22,194 nucleotides of DNA, from positions 1 through 22,194 of the forward strand of contig CAZQKW010000055.1 in the NCBI GenBank assembly GCA_964594075.1. Reading direction: 5' to 3'. Positions 1 through 7,672 of the stretch are shown here, one piece after another. The position numbers and the translations under genes are program-made. Under the pieces are notes generated by a model. That model had not been told where the DNA came from, did not search any database, and saw nothing but the letters and a program-made list of their open reading frames with translations. How positions within the stretch are numbered: the stretch's first letter is position 1; each line of letters opens with the position of its first letter. Origin of the DNA: CAZQKW01 sp964594075 (GTDB taxonomy: Bacteria; Desulfobacterota; WTBG01; CAIYCZ01).

Positions 1-38
1 TGCTTATGCCATCTCCACAATTTCTATCCCTGTTTTTT

Positions 39-74
39 GGGGAAAGTCCTGTTATATCATTCAGGACGTTTCCC
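39..74. repeat. Facing inverted-repeat ends (hairpin) of two repeat elements
   Basis: GGGGAAAGTCCTG (39-51) is followed by ten bases and then CAGGACGTTTCCC (62-74), which is its reverse complement apart from one extra base and one end mismatch. Each arm resembles the terminal inverted repeat of the element at 21709-21877. Bases 34-51 match 21860-21877 at 16 of 18 positions. The simplest reading is that the right end of one element and the left end of another lie back to back here. As RNA this would also fold into a hairpin of about 12 bp, but no T-run follows, so a terminator role is not supported. Confidence 0.6.
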
Positions 75-185
75 AAAATATTTTGTTGGTGGCGATGAAA
101 AATTCCCAGACGCTCGGTGTTTTCATTTCCCCCTTTTTTTACCCTTGGGTTTATATATTCGCATGCGGTTGGCCTCAATTTCAGG
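62..185 (+). repeat. Diverged copy of MITE-like element (left copy)
   Basis: Starting from the CAGGA end at 62, this stretch aligns along its length with the element near the right end of the window. Both have an A/T-rich start, then a G-T-GGCGAT-AAAA core, then CAGACGCT and GGTGTTTTCA, then a T-run and ACCC, then TTC-CATGCG and a G-rich end. It has one copy of the roughly 31-base core that is doubled in the right-hand element. No matching right end is recognisable after about 185, so this copy appears truncated or decayed. The alignment was made by eye. Confidence 0.6.
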
Positions 186-529
186 GATAAATATTATACT
201 GTGTTACAGTACTTGGTTGAGATTCTTCCCTGTTTAAATTTGAGAATGGTGATCTCATATTTATATCGTTTGGCTTTTGTGAAACAGTTACGAACAGTAC
301 GAGCGATGGCTGTGGCGAACACCACGACCCATTCCAGCGCGCAGTGAACCGGAACAAGGGAACCAGAAGCCAAATAAATTTCAAATATCTTTGGATAGCT
401 TTTTATTTAAGCGTGCGGTTATTTCATGGCGGGCTATCCAGAACAACAGAGGCTATTGTAACAAAATTATTGCCAAGCAAAATAGACTGATGGTAAAAAA
501 CATACGGACCACTTAATGGTGTACGAGCC

Positions 530-1561
530 ATGAAAGCTATGGTTTTATTCAAAGTGTGCAGTATTGCGGATAATCAGCAGCCGCTCCGTATGGTAGCGCT
601 GCCGGATCCCGTTCCCGGCGAAAAAGAACTCCTCGTCAAAGTCTCTACCTGCGGCGTCTGTCATACCGAGCTTGATGAGATTGAAGGAAGGACCCCGCCG
701 CCGCACCTTCCTATCATATTGGGCCATCAGGTTATCGGACGAGTAGAAAAATTGGGAGCCAGGGCAACAAGATTTAACCGCGGCGACCGCGTGGGTATTG
801 CATGGATTCATTCGTCCTGTGGTAGCTGCGAGCACTGCGACCGCGGTTATGAAAATCTATGCGCTCATTTTACTGCTACGGGCCGGGATGTCAATGGCGG
901 CTATGCAGAATATATGACCGTGCCAGAGGACTTTGCCTACCTGGTTCCCGCTTTCTTTTCAGATCTTGAAGCAGCACCGCTCCTGTGCGCCGGTGCCATT
1001 GGTTACCGGTCGCTGCGGCTCTCGGGTATTCAAAATGGACAATTGCTGGGACTTACCGGATTTGGGGCTTCAGCACATCTGGTTATAAAAATGGTTAAAC
1101 ACCTGTATCCTGACACTGGCGTTTTTGTCTTTGCGCGCAGCAGGGACGAACAGCAGTTTGCCCGCGAGCTCGGGGCGGTATGGGCTGGTGATACCGAAGC
1201 ACAGCCGCCGGAGCATCTGCACTGCATCATTGACACAACGCCCGCTTGGACTCCGGTCCTTATCGCGCTGCGCAATCTGGCGCCGGGAGGCCGTCTGGTT
1301 ATCAATGCGATTCGCAAGGAAAACACAGACCGGGAAACGCTGCTGAGCCTTGATTATGCAAACCATCTCTGGCTGGAAAAAGAGATAAAAAGTGTTGCTA
1401 ATGTGAGCAGAAGAGACGTTATAGAGTTTCTGCAGCTCGCGGCAGAAATTCCTATCAGGCCGGTGGTGCAGGAATTCCCGCTGGAAGACGCCAATAACGC
1501 CCTGGTTCAGTTAAAGCAGAAGCAGATCAAGGGAGCCAAAGTATTGCGGATTGAGCAGTAA
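530..1561 (+). CDS. Zinc-dependent alcohol dehydrogenase (MDR family)
   Basis: Medium-chain zinc alcohol dehydrogenase of 343 residues, expected to interconvert alcohols and aldehydes with NAD(P)(H) in the cytoplasm. The GroES-like half carries the catalytic zinc ligands Cys44 and His66 (in LGHQVIG) and Cys153 (LLCAG). The structural zinc site is complete at Cys97, Cys100, Cys103 and Cys111. The nucleotide-binding half starts with GLTGFGASAH (174-183). The GFGASAH and LLCAGAIGYRSLR motifs and SVANVSRRD near the C-terminus are typical of the zinc-binding alcohol dehydrogenase subfamily TIGR02822 (recalled, not searched), whose members are about 330-340 residues, so this looks full length. The ATG at 530 has no clear Shine-Dalgarno. 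The gene stands alone, 161 bp upstream of the YvcK-like gene on the same strand. Substrate is unknown. Confidence 0.9.
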   Translation: MKAMVLFKVCSIADNQQPLRMVALPDPVPGEKELLVKVSTCGVCHTELDEIEGRTPPPHLPIILGHQVIGRVEKLGARATRFNRGDRVGIAWIHSSCGSCEHCDRGYENLCAHFTATGRDVNGGYAEYMTVPEDFAYLVPAFFSDLEAAPLLCAGAIGYRSLRLSGIQNGQLLGLTGFGASAHLVIKMVKHLYPDTGVFVFARSRDEQQFARELGAVWAGDTEAQPPEHLHCIIDTTPAWTPVLIALRNLAPGGRLVINAIRKENTDRETLLSLDYANHLWLEKEIKSVANVSRRDVIEFLQLAAEIPIRPVVQEFPLEDANNALVQLKQKQIKGAKVLRIEQ

Positions 1562-1599
1562 CACGCTTGTTGAAACAGTGCCTTACTGAACGGGGTGAA

Positions 1600-1631
1600 G
1601 AATCTCAACTTTATCAATAGGTACGAGATTC
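1600..1631. repeat. Short inverted repeat in adh-yvcK gap
   Basis: GAATCTC at 1600-1606 is repeated as an exact reverse complement GAGATTC at 1625-1631, with an 18-base spacer. It lies 38 bp after the alcohol dehydrogenase stop. There is no T-run after it, so it is a weak terminator candidate at best and could equally be an operator for the next gene or chance. Confidence 0.25.
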
Positions 1632-1722
1632 AATATGTGGGGAATGGATTTATTATCATAGACTTAATGATGTCAGGTTTTTCAACAACCGGTTAGTGCC
1701 CATCAGCGTTGCCAAATAATAT

Positions 1723-4032
1723 ATGAAACACAGTAAATGTTTTTCCCGCGGTGCAGAGAATACTAACACGTTAACGCAGCTTCTGAAAACACTGAGCCGT
1801 CAAAACATCAGTTATCTGGATCTTATTAAGAAAGATACCCTGATAGAAAAAGTAATTCATCTGGTGCTTGAGGGCAAAGGACCTGCTGAGGAAGGGGCAG
1901 CGGTATTTAATCAGATTATTCAGGAGGTGCGGCGCTATCCCACCGGCTCAGTGCGCACGGTGGTGTTTGGGGGCGGTACCGGTTTATCAAGTATTGTTGG
2001 CGGCGATACAGAGTCCGAACGCTGGGCGCTGGAGCCGTTTGTCGGGCTTAAGCGTTATTTCTCTTCCTTGCAGATCGTGGTATGCATGACTGATGACGGC
2101 GGGTCTTCGGGGAAAATTCTCCGCTTTCTGCCGTGCATCGCTCTGGGTGACATCCGCCGGGCAGCGCTGTCAGCCATTTCCCCCATGCACATCATATCGG
2201 AATATCCCTCACTGCATCAGGATAATCTGGAATCACTGGTCCGTTTTCTGCAGAAAACGATTAATTATCGTTTTACTGCACCGTCGCCGGCGAAGGCATT
2301 ATGGAATCCGCTCGCACTCATTGAACAACGGGATCGGCCGTTTGTGCCCCGCCAACTCGTTTCCTACCTCGTCGGGCTGGGGAAATTTTTTTCCCGCCAT
2401 CCGTCTTTAAACAAACTCTCCCTTCAGGATCAGTGCCTGGGAAATCTCTGGCTGGTTGCAGCCATCTACCGGCAAATGGAAAAAGCAGGTTCGAATACGA
2501 CTAAAAAACCTGCAGCACAGCACATATTAGACGGCATCAATGAATTTAGCAAGAAAATAGGCGCCGGGGCAGGAACTGTGTATCCTGCTGCAACCACGCA
2601 AGGGGAATTGCAATTTCTCTATAGCCATGGGGTGGTCAGCAGCGGTGAGCACAAATCATCACTGCGGCACAGTTCGTTTCCGGTGCAGCGCGTGTGGACG
2701 ACATTTATTGATACACCGCACGTGGATGCTGCGTTGCTGCAGAAAATTCGCATGGCAGATCTAATTATTCTTGCCCCGGGCAGCGTTTATACCAGCATAA
2801 TCCCCATCTTTCAAATTCCTGCCCTTACTGCAGCGGTGCGCTCAAATAAACGTGCGCTCAAAATATTGGGCGCCAGTTTCTGGGCACAACGGGGGGAGAC
2901 TGATCTTTCCGTAAAACGAAATGGCCGGGAATATCATCTTTCTGATCTCATTGAAGCCTATCATGCCAATATCCCGGGCGGCATCCGGAGTTTGTTTGAT
3001 TATATTATTGTAACCGATCTCCATGCGGTGCCGGGAGATATTTTACGCAACTATGCGCTTGAGGGGAAAATTCCCATATACCTTGATAGCGATAAACTGG
3101 CTGACTGGGGCGTAGTCCCAATTAAGGCAGCGCTCAGCTCTGAACAGCGGCTGCGCAGCGACCATGTGATTCAGCATGATCCGGAAAAGTTTGCGCGCGT
3201 TATCAAAACGCTGTATGTCCTGCGGGATTTTCTGCCTCCAGTTTCCCGACCGCATGCTGGTGAGCCCCCTCTATCCAGCCGTTCATGGCTACCATCGCCC
3301 AGAGGATTTCTCTGCGAATACATGAAACAGGCACAACGCTGCATTGAGAGTATGGATATTGCATGGCCCCCTTTGAAAACACTGCTTAAAGAAATTGTCT
3401 GGAATAATCGCGAAATATTGGTCGAGCATCTGTGCTGCTTTAAAGGAATACGAATTATCAAAGCCCGGGCGTGGTCACGCAGCACCGAATGGGACAATAT
3501 CCTGGGTTATTTTGATCCGGCACACGAAATTATAAACCTTCATGAATCAGTTTTGAAAGGCCCGGAAGAACGTCTTATTGAAGACCTGTTGATTGCAATG
3601 GGGGAATCCCTTCTCGGCAACTATTTTCTCTGGAAGCAGGTGCGTCCTTTGGTGGAAAACGGCGAAACGATAGGAAAACTATTTGAACTGCATCTGCGCA
3701 GCCCCGCCGAGCGGCGCTGCTTTCTGTCTGATGCCGAGCTGAAACAATATCTGCTCCTGGCACAGCTTTCCCAAAGCCAACAAAACCGCAATCACTACAC
3801 GATGGTGATTAATGGCTCTGAGGCATTTACGCCGCCCGGCCTTCTCTTCGGCCTTGTCTATGCGTGGTATTTAAATAACACGCGGGGCGAGTTCATAAAT
3901 CATGAAATGTCAATTGTCCAAAGAAACACATCGCAACTTATCCCCAAGCAATCAATGGAGCGTGAGCGGATGCAGAACCTCATAACATTCTTTCGTCGCA
4001 GCGTGTTCAGACAGAAGATACCTAAATCATAG
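1723..4032 (+). CDS. yvcK: Long YvcK/CofD-like protein with extra C-terminal region
   Basis: Member of the CofD/YvcK superfamily; Bacillus YvcK is a UDP-sugar-binding factor for gluconeogenic growth and cell shape. Diagnostic motifs are GGGTGLSS (83-90), TDDGGSSG (123-130), GDIRRA (142-147) and LAPGSVYTS near 351-359, followed by further CofD-like sequence to about residue 500. At 769 residues it is roughly twice the length of classical YvcK. It adds an 80-residue, largely helical-looking N-terminal extension and about 250 C-terminal residues (from about 530) that I cannot assign to a family. That tail has no transmembrane segment or obvious catalytic motif. The ATG at 1723 lacks a good Shine-Dalgarno, but an in-frame stop just upstream excludes a longer form. 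Alanine dehydrogenase follows 76 bp later and may be cotranscribed. Superfamily membership is seen; a gluconeogenesis role is inferred. Confidence 0.8.
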   Translation: MKHSKCFSRGAENTNTLTQLLKTLSRQNISYLDLIKKDTLIEKVIHLVLEGKGPAEEGAAVFNQIIQEVRRYPTGSVRTVVFGGGTGLSSIVGGDTESERWALEPFVGLKRYFSSLQIVVCMTDDGGSSGKILRFLPCIALGDIRRAALSAISPMHIISEYPSLHQDNLESLVRFLQKTINYRFTAPSPAKALWNPLALIEQRDRPFVPRQLVSYLVGLGKFFSRHPSLNKLSLQDQCLGNLWLVAAIYRQMEKAGSNTTKKPAAQHILDGINEFSKKIGAGAGTVYPAATTQGELQFLYSHGVVSSGEHKSSLRHSSFPVQRVWTTFIDTPHVDAALLQKIRMADLIILAPGSVYTSIIPIFQIPALTAAVRSNKRALKILGASFWAQRGETDLSVKRNGREYHLSDLIEAYHANIPGGIRSLFDYIIVTDLHAVPGDILRNYALEGKIPIYLDSDKLADWGVVPIKAALSSEQRLRSDHVIQHDPEKFARVIKTLYVLRDFLPPVSRPHAGEPPLSSRSWLPSPRGFLCEYMKQAQRCIESMDIAWPPLKTLLKEIVWNNREILVEHLCCFKGIRIIKARAWSRSTEWDNILGYFDPAHEIINLHESVLKGPEERLIEDLLIAMGESLLGNYFLWKQVRPLVENGETIGKLFELHLRSPAERRCFLSDAELKQYLLLAQLSQSQQNRNHYTMVINGSEAFTPPGLLFGLVYAWYLNNTRGEFINHEMSIVQRNTSQLIPKQSMERERMQNLITFFRRSVFRQKIPKS

Positions 4033-4108
4033 TGCTTGCAGCACGCCGTTCTCAGCAAAAAGCAATAAGCTGAAAACCGACAGATGGAATAATTTCTGAG
4101 CTTACCGT

Positions 4109-5212
4109 ATGATAATTGGTGTTCCCCGTGAAATTAAAACCGGCGAAAAGCGCGTTGCTCTGACACCGCCTGGTGTTGCAGCGTACGTTCAGCACGGGCA
4201 CGAGGTGCTGGTTGAAACAAAGGCGGGCTGTGGCAGTCATATTGCGGATGAAGAATATGTGCAGGCGGGCGCGGCCATTGTTGCAACAGCGCAAGAAATC
4301 TGGCGCCGCGCAGCACTGATCGTCAAAGTAAAAGAGCCCATCGAGCCCGAGTTTTCGTTCATGCAGGAGGGCCAGATTATTTTTACGTTTTTTCATCTGG
4401 CGGCGGATTTCAACCTAACCCGCACGCTTATTGAAAAGAAGATTATTGCCGTCGCTTATGAAACGGTGCAACTTGAAGACGGCAGCTTGCCCATCCTGAA
4501 AGCCATGAGTGAAATTGCCGGCAAGCTGGCAGTGCAGTTTGGCGCACAGGCCTTGGAGACAACCCACGGCGGAAGAGGCATTGTGCTGGGCGGTGCCACG
4601 GGTGTTGCGCCGGCTCAGGTAGTGATTCTGGGCGGCGGAACCGCGGGCTGGCATGCCGCCGCTATAGCAATCGGCATGGGGGCTCGGGTGAGGCTGCTTG
4701 ATATAAACCTGAAGGTACTAGAAAAGGCACGCACGGCATTTAAAGAACACATTGACGTGCAGTATGCCGATCATGCGGCGGTAGAGCAGTCGGTTCTTGA
4801 CGCTGATCTGCTCATTGGCACGGTCTTGATCCCCGGTGCAAAGGCGCCCCGGTTAGTTTCACGTCAACTGGTGGCAAAGATGAAACCGGGCGCGGCAATT
4901 GTAGATGTCTCCATTGATCAGGGAGGCTGTATCGAAACCTCCCGCCCCACTACCCACAATAATCCGTTTTTTATTGTCGAAGGGGTGGTGCACTGCTGTA
5001 TCACCAACTTTCCCGGCGCGGTGCCACTGACATCAACACAAGCACTCTCCACAGCTTCTTTGCCTTTCGGCCTGGAGCTTGCCGACAAAGGTTTCACGCG
5101 GGCTGTTGCTGAAAACCCGTACCTTGCCAAGGGTGTTAATCTTTTTATGGGAAAAGTTACCTGCCGCCAGGTGTGCGATGCATTCGGCCTTCCCTATGAA
5201 GCGGTTTTGTAA
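4109..5212 (+). CDS. ald: Alanine dehydrogenase
   Basis: NAD-dependent alanine dehydrogenase: L-alanine + NAD+ + H2O gives pyruvate, ammonia and NADH, linking amino-acid and carbon metabolism in the cytoplasm. At 367 residues it has the canonical family length. The N-terminal signature MIIGVPREIKTGEKRVAL includes the pyruvate-binding Arg15. The catalytic residues of characterised enzymes are present at the same numbers: Lys75 (VKVKEP), His96 (FFHLAAD) and Asp270 (VDVSIDQGG). The NAD fold starts with GGGTAG (175-180), and Asp198 after strand two indicates NAD preference. Near the C-terminus the LPFGLELADKG and KGVNLFMGKVT blocks match the family. The start at 4109 is supported by this N-terminus although the Shine-Dalgarno is weak. 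Its last 19 bp overlap the 3' end of mtaB on the other strand. Confidence 0.96.
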   Translation: MIIGVPREIKTGEKRVALTPPGVAAYVQHGHEVLVETKAGCGSHIADEEYVQAGAAIVATAQEIWRRAALIVKVKEPIEPEFSFMQEGQIIFTFFHLAADFNLTRTLIEKKIIAVAYETVQLEDGSLPILKAMSEIAGKLAVQFGAQALETTHGGRGIVLGGATGVAPAQVVILGGGTAGWHAAAIAIGMGARVRLLDINLKVLEKARTAFKEHIDVQYADHAAVEQSVLDADLLIGTVLIPGAKAPRLVSRQLVAKMKPGAAIVDVSIDQGGCIETSRPTTHNNPFFIVEGVVHCCITNFPGAVPLTSTQALSTASLPFGLELADKGFTRAVAENPYLAKGVNLFMGKVTCRQVCDAFGLPYEAVL

Positions 5213-6543
5213 ATGTTTTCCTCACAGACCCCATATACGCCAGTTTCTGTGATTCCGATGATTCTGGCTATAATTTCTTTTCCCATTAATATATCCGAAC
5301 CGTTCAATAAAACCGGAATGTAGTTTCGGGAAATCCCCCGCAGAAGCTGCGTTTTTCGGTCGCGGGTGCCTTCAATCAACACCGGCATCGCTTTATTCAA
5401 GCATGAAGCATAGAAAACCAGTTTTTTTTGAAGCGCCATCGTCCGGAGCGTTACAATCCGCTGTTTTTTGATAGGTTCCGGAATCTGATCCGGTAAACGC
5501 GCTGCAGTTGTGCCGGGTCTGCGGGAGTAAGGAAAGACATGAAGATACCCGACCGGAAGTTCCTGAACCAAGCGCAGAGTTTTTTCAAACTGAGCTTCTG
5601 TTTCTCCGGGAAAACCCGCCATGACGTCAACTCCGACATTGAGATCCGGTATGGTTTGGGTGAGGGTTTCTATGATGCGTTTAAACCCTGCCGGGGTATA
5701 AGATCGGTTCATGCGGGTTAAGACTATTTCATCACCGCTCTGCAGAGGAATATGAAGATGTGGACAGATGTTGTGAGAACGGGCCATGAGGGCGACTAAC
5801 GCATCGGAAATTTCGTTCGGTTCAATAGAACTCAGCCGAATCCTAACACCTGTGAACCGCTCATCATCTGCAAGCTTTTGCAAAAGCGCAACCAGGGGAA
5901 CAGGGGGCTGAAGATCAAGACCATACATCCCCAGATGGATACCGGTCAGCACAATCTCCCGGTACCCCTGACGGACAAGGGACGCACAACTCTCAAGGGT
6001 CTGCTCAATGGGCAGACTTCTGCTCATGCCGCGCACATGAGGAACAATGCAATAGGAACAGGCGGCACTGCAGCCATCCTGAATTTTTAAAAAGGCCCTC
6101 GTGCGCTTGAAAAAAAGCGGGACGGGGAACAGAGAAAGATTGTGTCCACGGACAGGAGAGGATACGCAGAGAATGCGGGAATTCCCGGCGATTATTTTAT
6201 TGATGTGGCTGCAAATATCCTCTTTTTCGGGATTGCCCAGAATGTGAAGCCGGCTGGAAATTCCTGCTAATGCATCCGCAGCATGCTGGGCGTAACAGCC
6301 AGTAACCGCAACCTGTGCATACGGGTTCATTCGGAGCGCACGGCGAATAAGCTGACGCGACTGAGCGTCACTGCTTTCAGTAACCGTACACGAGTTTATA
6401 ATATAAACATCCGAAACAGCAGAAAAGGGAACAATGTCAAACCCATCGCGGCGTAGCGCTGCTGCCATCGCTGCAGAATCAAAAAAGTTTACTTTGCAGC
6501 CCAGCGTCGCAATGGCAATTTTAAGTGACCGATTCTGTTCCAT
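5194..6543 (-). CDS. mtaB: tRNA t6A37 methylthiotransferase MtaB
   Basis: Radical SAM methylthiotransferase that adds a methylthio group to N6-threonylcarbamoyladenosine at tRNA position 37. Domain order is UPF0004 (auxiliary cluster cysteines Cys16, Cys52, Cys83), then radical SAM with CxxxCxxC at Cys158, Cys162, Cys165 (DGCSAACSYC), then a C-terminal TRAM-like region. The motif after the first cysteine reads CKVNFFDS instead of the usual CK-NQ-E form, a small deviation. A GTG start 57 bp upstream would add 19 residues. I chose the ATG at 6543 because AGGAAG lies 8 bases before it and the conserved TLGCKVN block follows at once, giving 449 residues, normal for MtaB. It lies 156 bp downstream of fba on the same strand and overlaps the end of ald tail to tail. 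Confidence 0.93.
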   Translation of the reverse strand: MEQNRSLKIAIATLGCKVNFFDSAAMAAALRRDGFDIVPFSAVSDVYIINSCTVTESSDAQSRQLIRRALRMNPYAQVAVTGCYAQHAADALAGISSRLHILGNPEKEDICSHINKIIAGNSRILCVSSPVRGHNLSLFPVPLFFKRTRAFLKIQDGCSAACSYCIVPHVRGMSRSLPIEQTLESCASLVRQGYREIVLTGIHLGMYGLDLQPPVPLVALLQKLADDERFTGVRIRLSSIEPNEISDALVALMARSHNICPHLHIPLQSGDEIVLTRMNRSYTPAGFKRIIETLTQTIPDLNVGVDVMAGFPGETEAQFEKTLRLVQELPVGYLHVFPYSRRPGTTAARLPDQIPEPIKKQRIVTLRTMALQKKLVFYASCLNKAMPVLIEGTRDRKTQLLRGISRNYIPVLLNGSDILMGKEIIARIIGITETGVYGVCEENIYKTAS

Positions 6544-6699
6544 CGCCACAACTTCCTGCCCCGTGGATAACTTCCTTTGTGAGTGCGTTGCGATCGCCAC
6601 CGATTGTCTGATGGTTCGCGCCGATTGTATCGGAAGAGCTTTCTTGTGCGGGAAAATGGCGGTGCTGTTTTTCAGGAAGAGAAAACGCCGATCGCGTGC

Positions 6700-7629
6700 T
6701 TATGCCTTACCCGCACACCCTAATACATTGACCAATTTATGAATCACCAATTTTTTTATTGCCTCGCGTGCAGGGCCGAGGTATTTTCGGGGGTCAAATT
6801 CGTCGGGGTGTTCAGCAAAGCACTGCCGGATCGTTGCCGTCAGGGCAAGGCGCAGGTCGGTATCAATGTTTATTTTACATACCGCCAGAGCTGCTGCTTT
6901 GCGCAACATGTCCTCGGGCACGCCGCGGGCGCCGGGTATATGGCCGCCGTATTTATTGCACAGCGCCACAAGTTCCTGGGGCACCGATGATGCGCCGTGC
7001 AGCACCAAGGGAAATCCCGGCAATTTTTTGCCGATGATTTCCAGCCGGTCAAAGTCAAGCCGAGGCTCGCCTTTGAATTTGTATGCGCCGTGGCTGGTAC
7101 CGATGGCAACAGCAAGGGAATCACAACCGGTCAGCTTAACAAATTCAACCGCTTCATCAGGGTCGGTGAACAACGCATCGTGTGCCGCAACTTTCACGGC
7201 ATCTTCAATACCGGCCAGGCGTCCTAATTCGGCTTCAACTGATACGCCGCGAGCATGGGCATACTTAACTACCTCCCGGGTAACGCGCACATTTTCATCA
7301 AAAGGAAAGCGGGAGCCGTCAATCATCACTGATTTGAATCCGCCGTCAATGCAGGCCTTGCAAATGGCAAAATCTTCGCCGTGATCAAGATGCAGGGCAA
7401 TGGGGATAGTGCTGGTCTGAACGGCTGCCTCAACCAGCTTCACCAGATATTCATGCCGGGCGTATTTCCGCGCTCCTGCTGAAACCTGCAGAATCAATGG
7501 CGCTTTTTGTTCTGCTGCCGCATCCACAATGCCCTGAAGGATTTCCATGTTATTGACATTAAATGCGCCAATGGCATAACCGCCGGCATAGGCCTTTTGA
7601 AACATCTCTTGAGTCGTAACTAAGGGCAT
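6700..7629 (-). CDS. fba: Class II fructose-1,6-bisphosphate aldolase
   Basis: Zinc-dependent aldolase that cleaves fructose-1,6-bisphosphate to dihydroxyacetone phosphate and glyceraldehyde-3-phosphate, and runs the reverse in gluconeogenesis. The catalytic Asp82 and zinc ligand His83 lie in LHLDHGED; Glu134 (VEAELG), His180 (GTSHGAYK) and His211 (LHGASS) complete the class II site. KINIDTDLR is the phosphate-binding block and starts with the usual N-I-D. At 309 residues it matches the shorter (class IIB-like, FbaA/GatY) group. AGGA 7-8 bases before the ATG at 7629 supports the start. It follows glgP by 43 bp on the same strand, so the two are probably cotranscribed, coupling glucan-derived hexose phosphate to lower glycolysis. 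Tagatose bisphosphate as substrate cannot be ruled out from sequence alone, but fructose bisphosphate is more likely in this context. Confidence 0.95.
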   Translation of the reverse strand: MPLVTTQEMFQKAYAGGYAIGAFNVNNMEILQGIVDAAAEQKAPLILQVSAGARKYARHEYLVKLVEAAVQTSTIPIALHLDHGEDFAICKACIDGGFKSVMIDGSRFPFDENVRVTREVVKYAHARGVSVEAELGRLAGIEDAVKVAAHDALFTDPDEAVEFVKLTGCDSLAVAIGTSHGAYKFKGEPRLDFDRLEIIGKKLPGFPLVLHGASSVPQELVALCNKYGGHIPGARGVPEDMLRKAAALAVCKINIDTDLRLALTATIRQCFAEHPDEFDPRKYLGPAREAIKKLVIHKLVNVLGCAGKA

Positions 7630-7672
7630 ATATCATTCCTTTCCGCGGGCTGATTAGTGTGAAACACTTAGC

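Larger units (their letters stand above)
1..529. other. AT-rich non-coding region with repeat-element remnants
   Basis: No credible gene lies here. The short open frames are under 80 codons, overlap each other on both strands, lack ribosome binding sites and match no family I recognise. The left part (33 to about 185) holds inverted-repeat ends and one core of a small repeat element whose better-preserved relative lies at 21698-21888. The stretch from about 290 to 365 is visibly richer in G and C than its surroundings, and I cannot assign it. No convincing promoter for the gene starting at 530 was found. Confidence 0.6.

Noticed and set aside
181..384. 67-codon reverse-strand frame starting MKFIWLLVPLF, and overlapping forward frames
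   Set aside because: Overlapping frames on both strands, no ribosome binding site, no recognisable family, and it runs into the repeat remnant. Not supported as a gene.
1655..1671. ATCAT/ATGAT dyad upstream of the YvcK-like gene as an operator
   Set aside because: Five-base arms in AT-rich sequence are expected by chance; no second copy supports it.
4033..4048. GTGCT-TGC-AGCAC dyad just after the YvcK-like gene as a terminator
   Set aside because: Only 5 bp of stem and no T-run; likely chance.
6544..6600. GTG start giving a 19-residue longer MtaB
   Set aside because: The ATG at 6543 has AGGAAG at the right distance and places the conserved N-terminal block correctly; the GTG has no comparable signal.
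6866..7384. 172-codon forward frame inside fba
   Set aside because: It is antisense to a fully conserved aldolase with all catalytic residues in place; a long shadow frame of a codon-biased gene.
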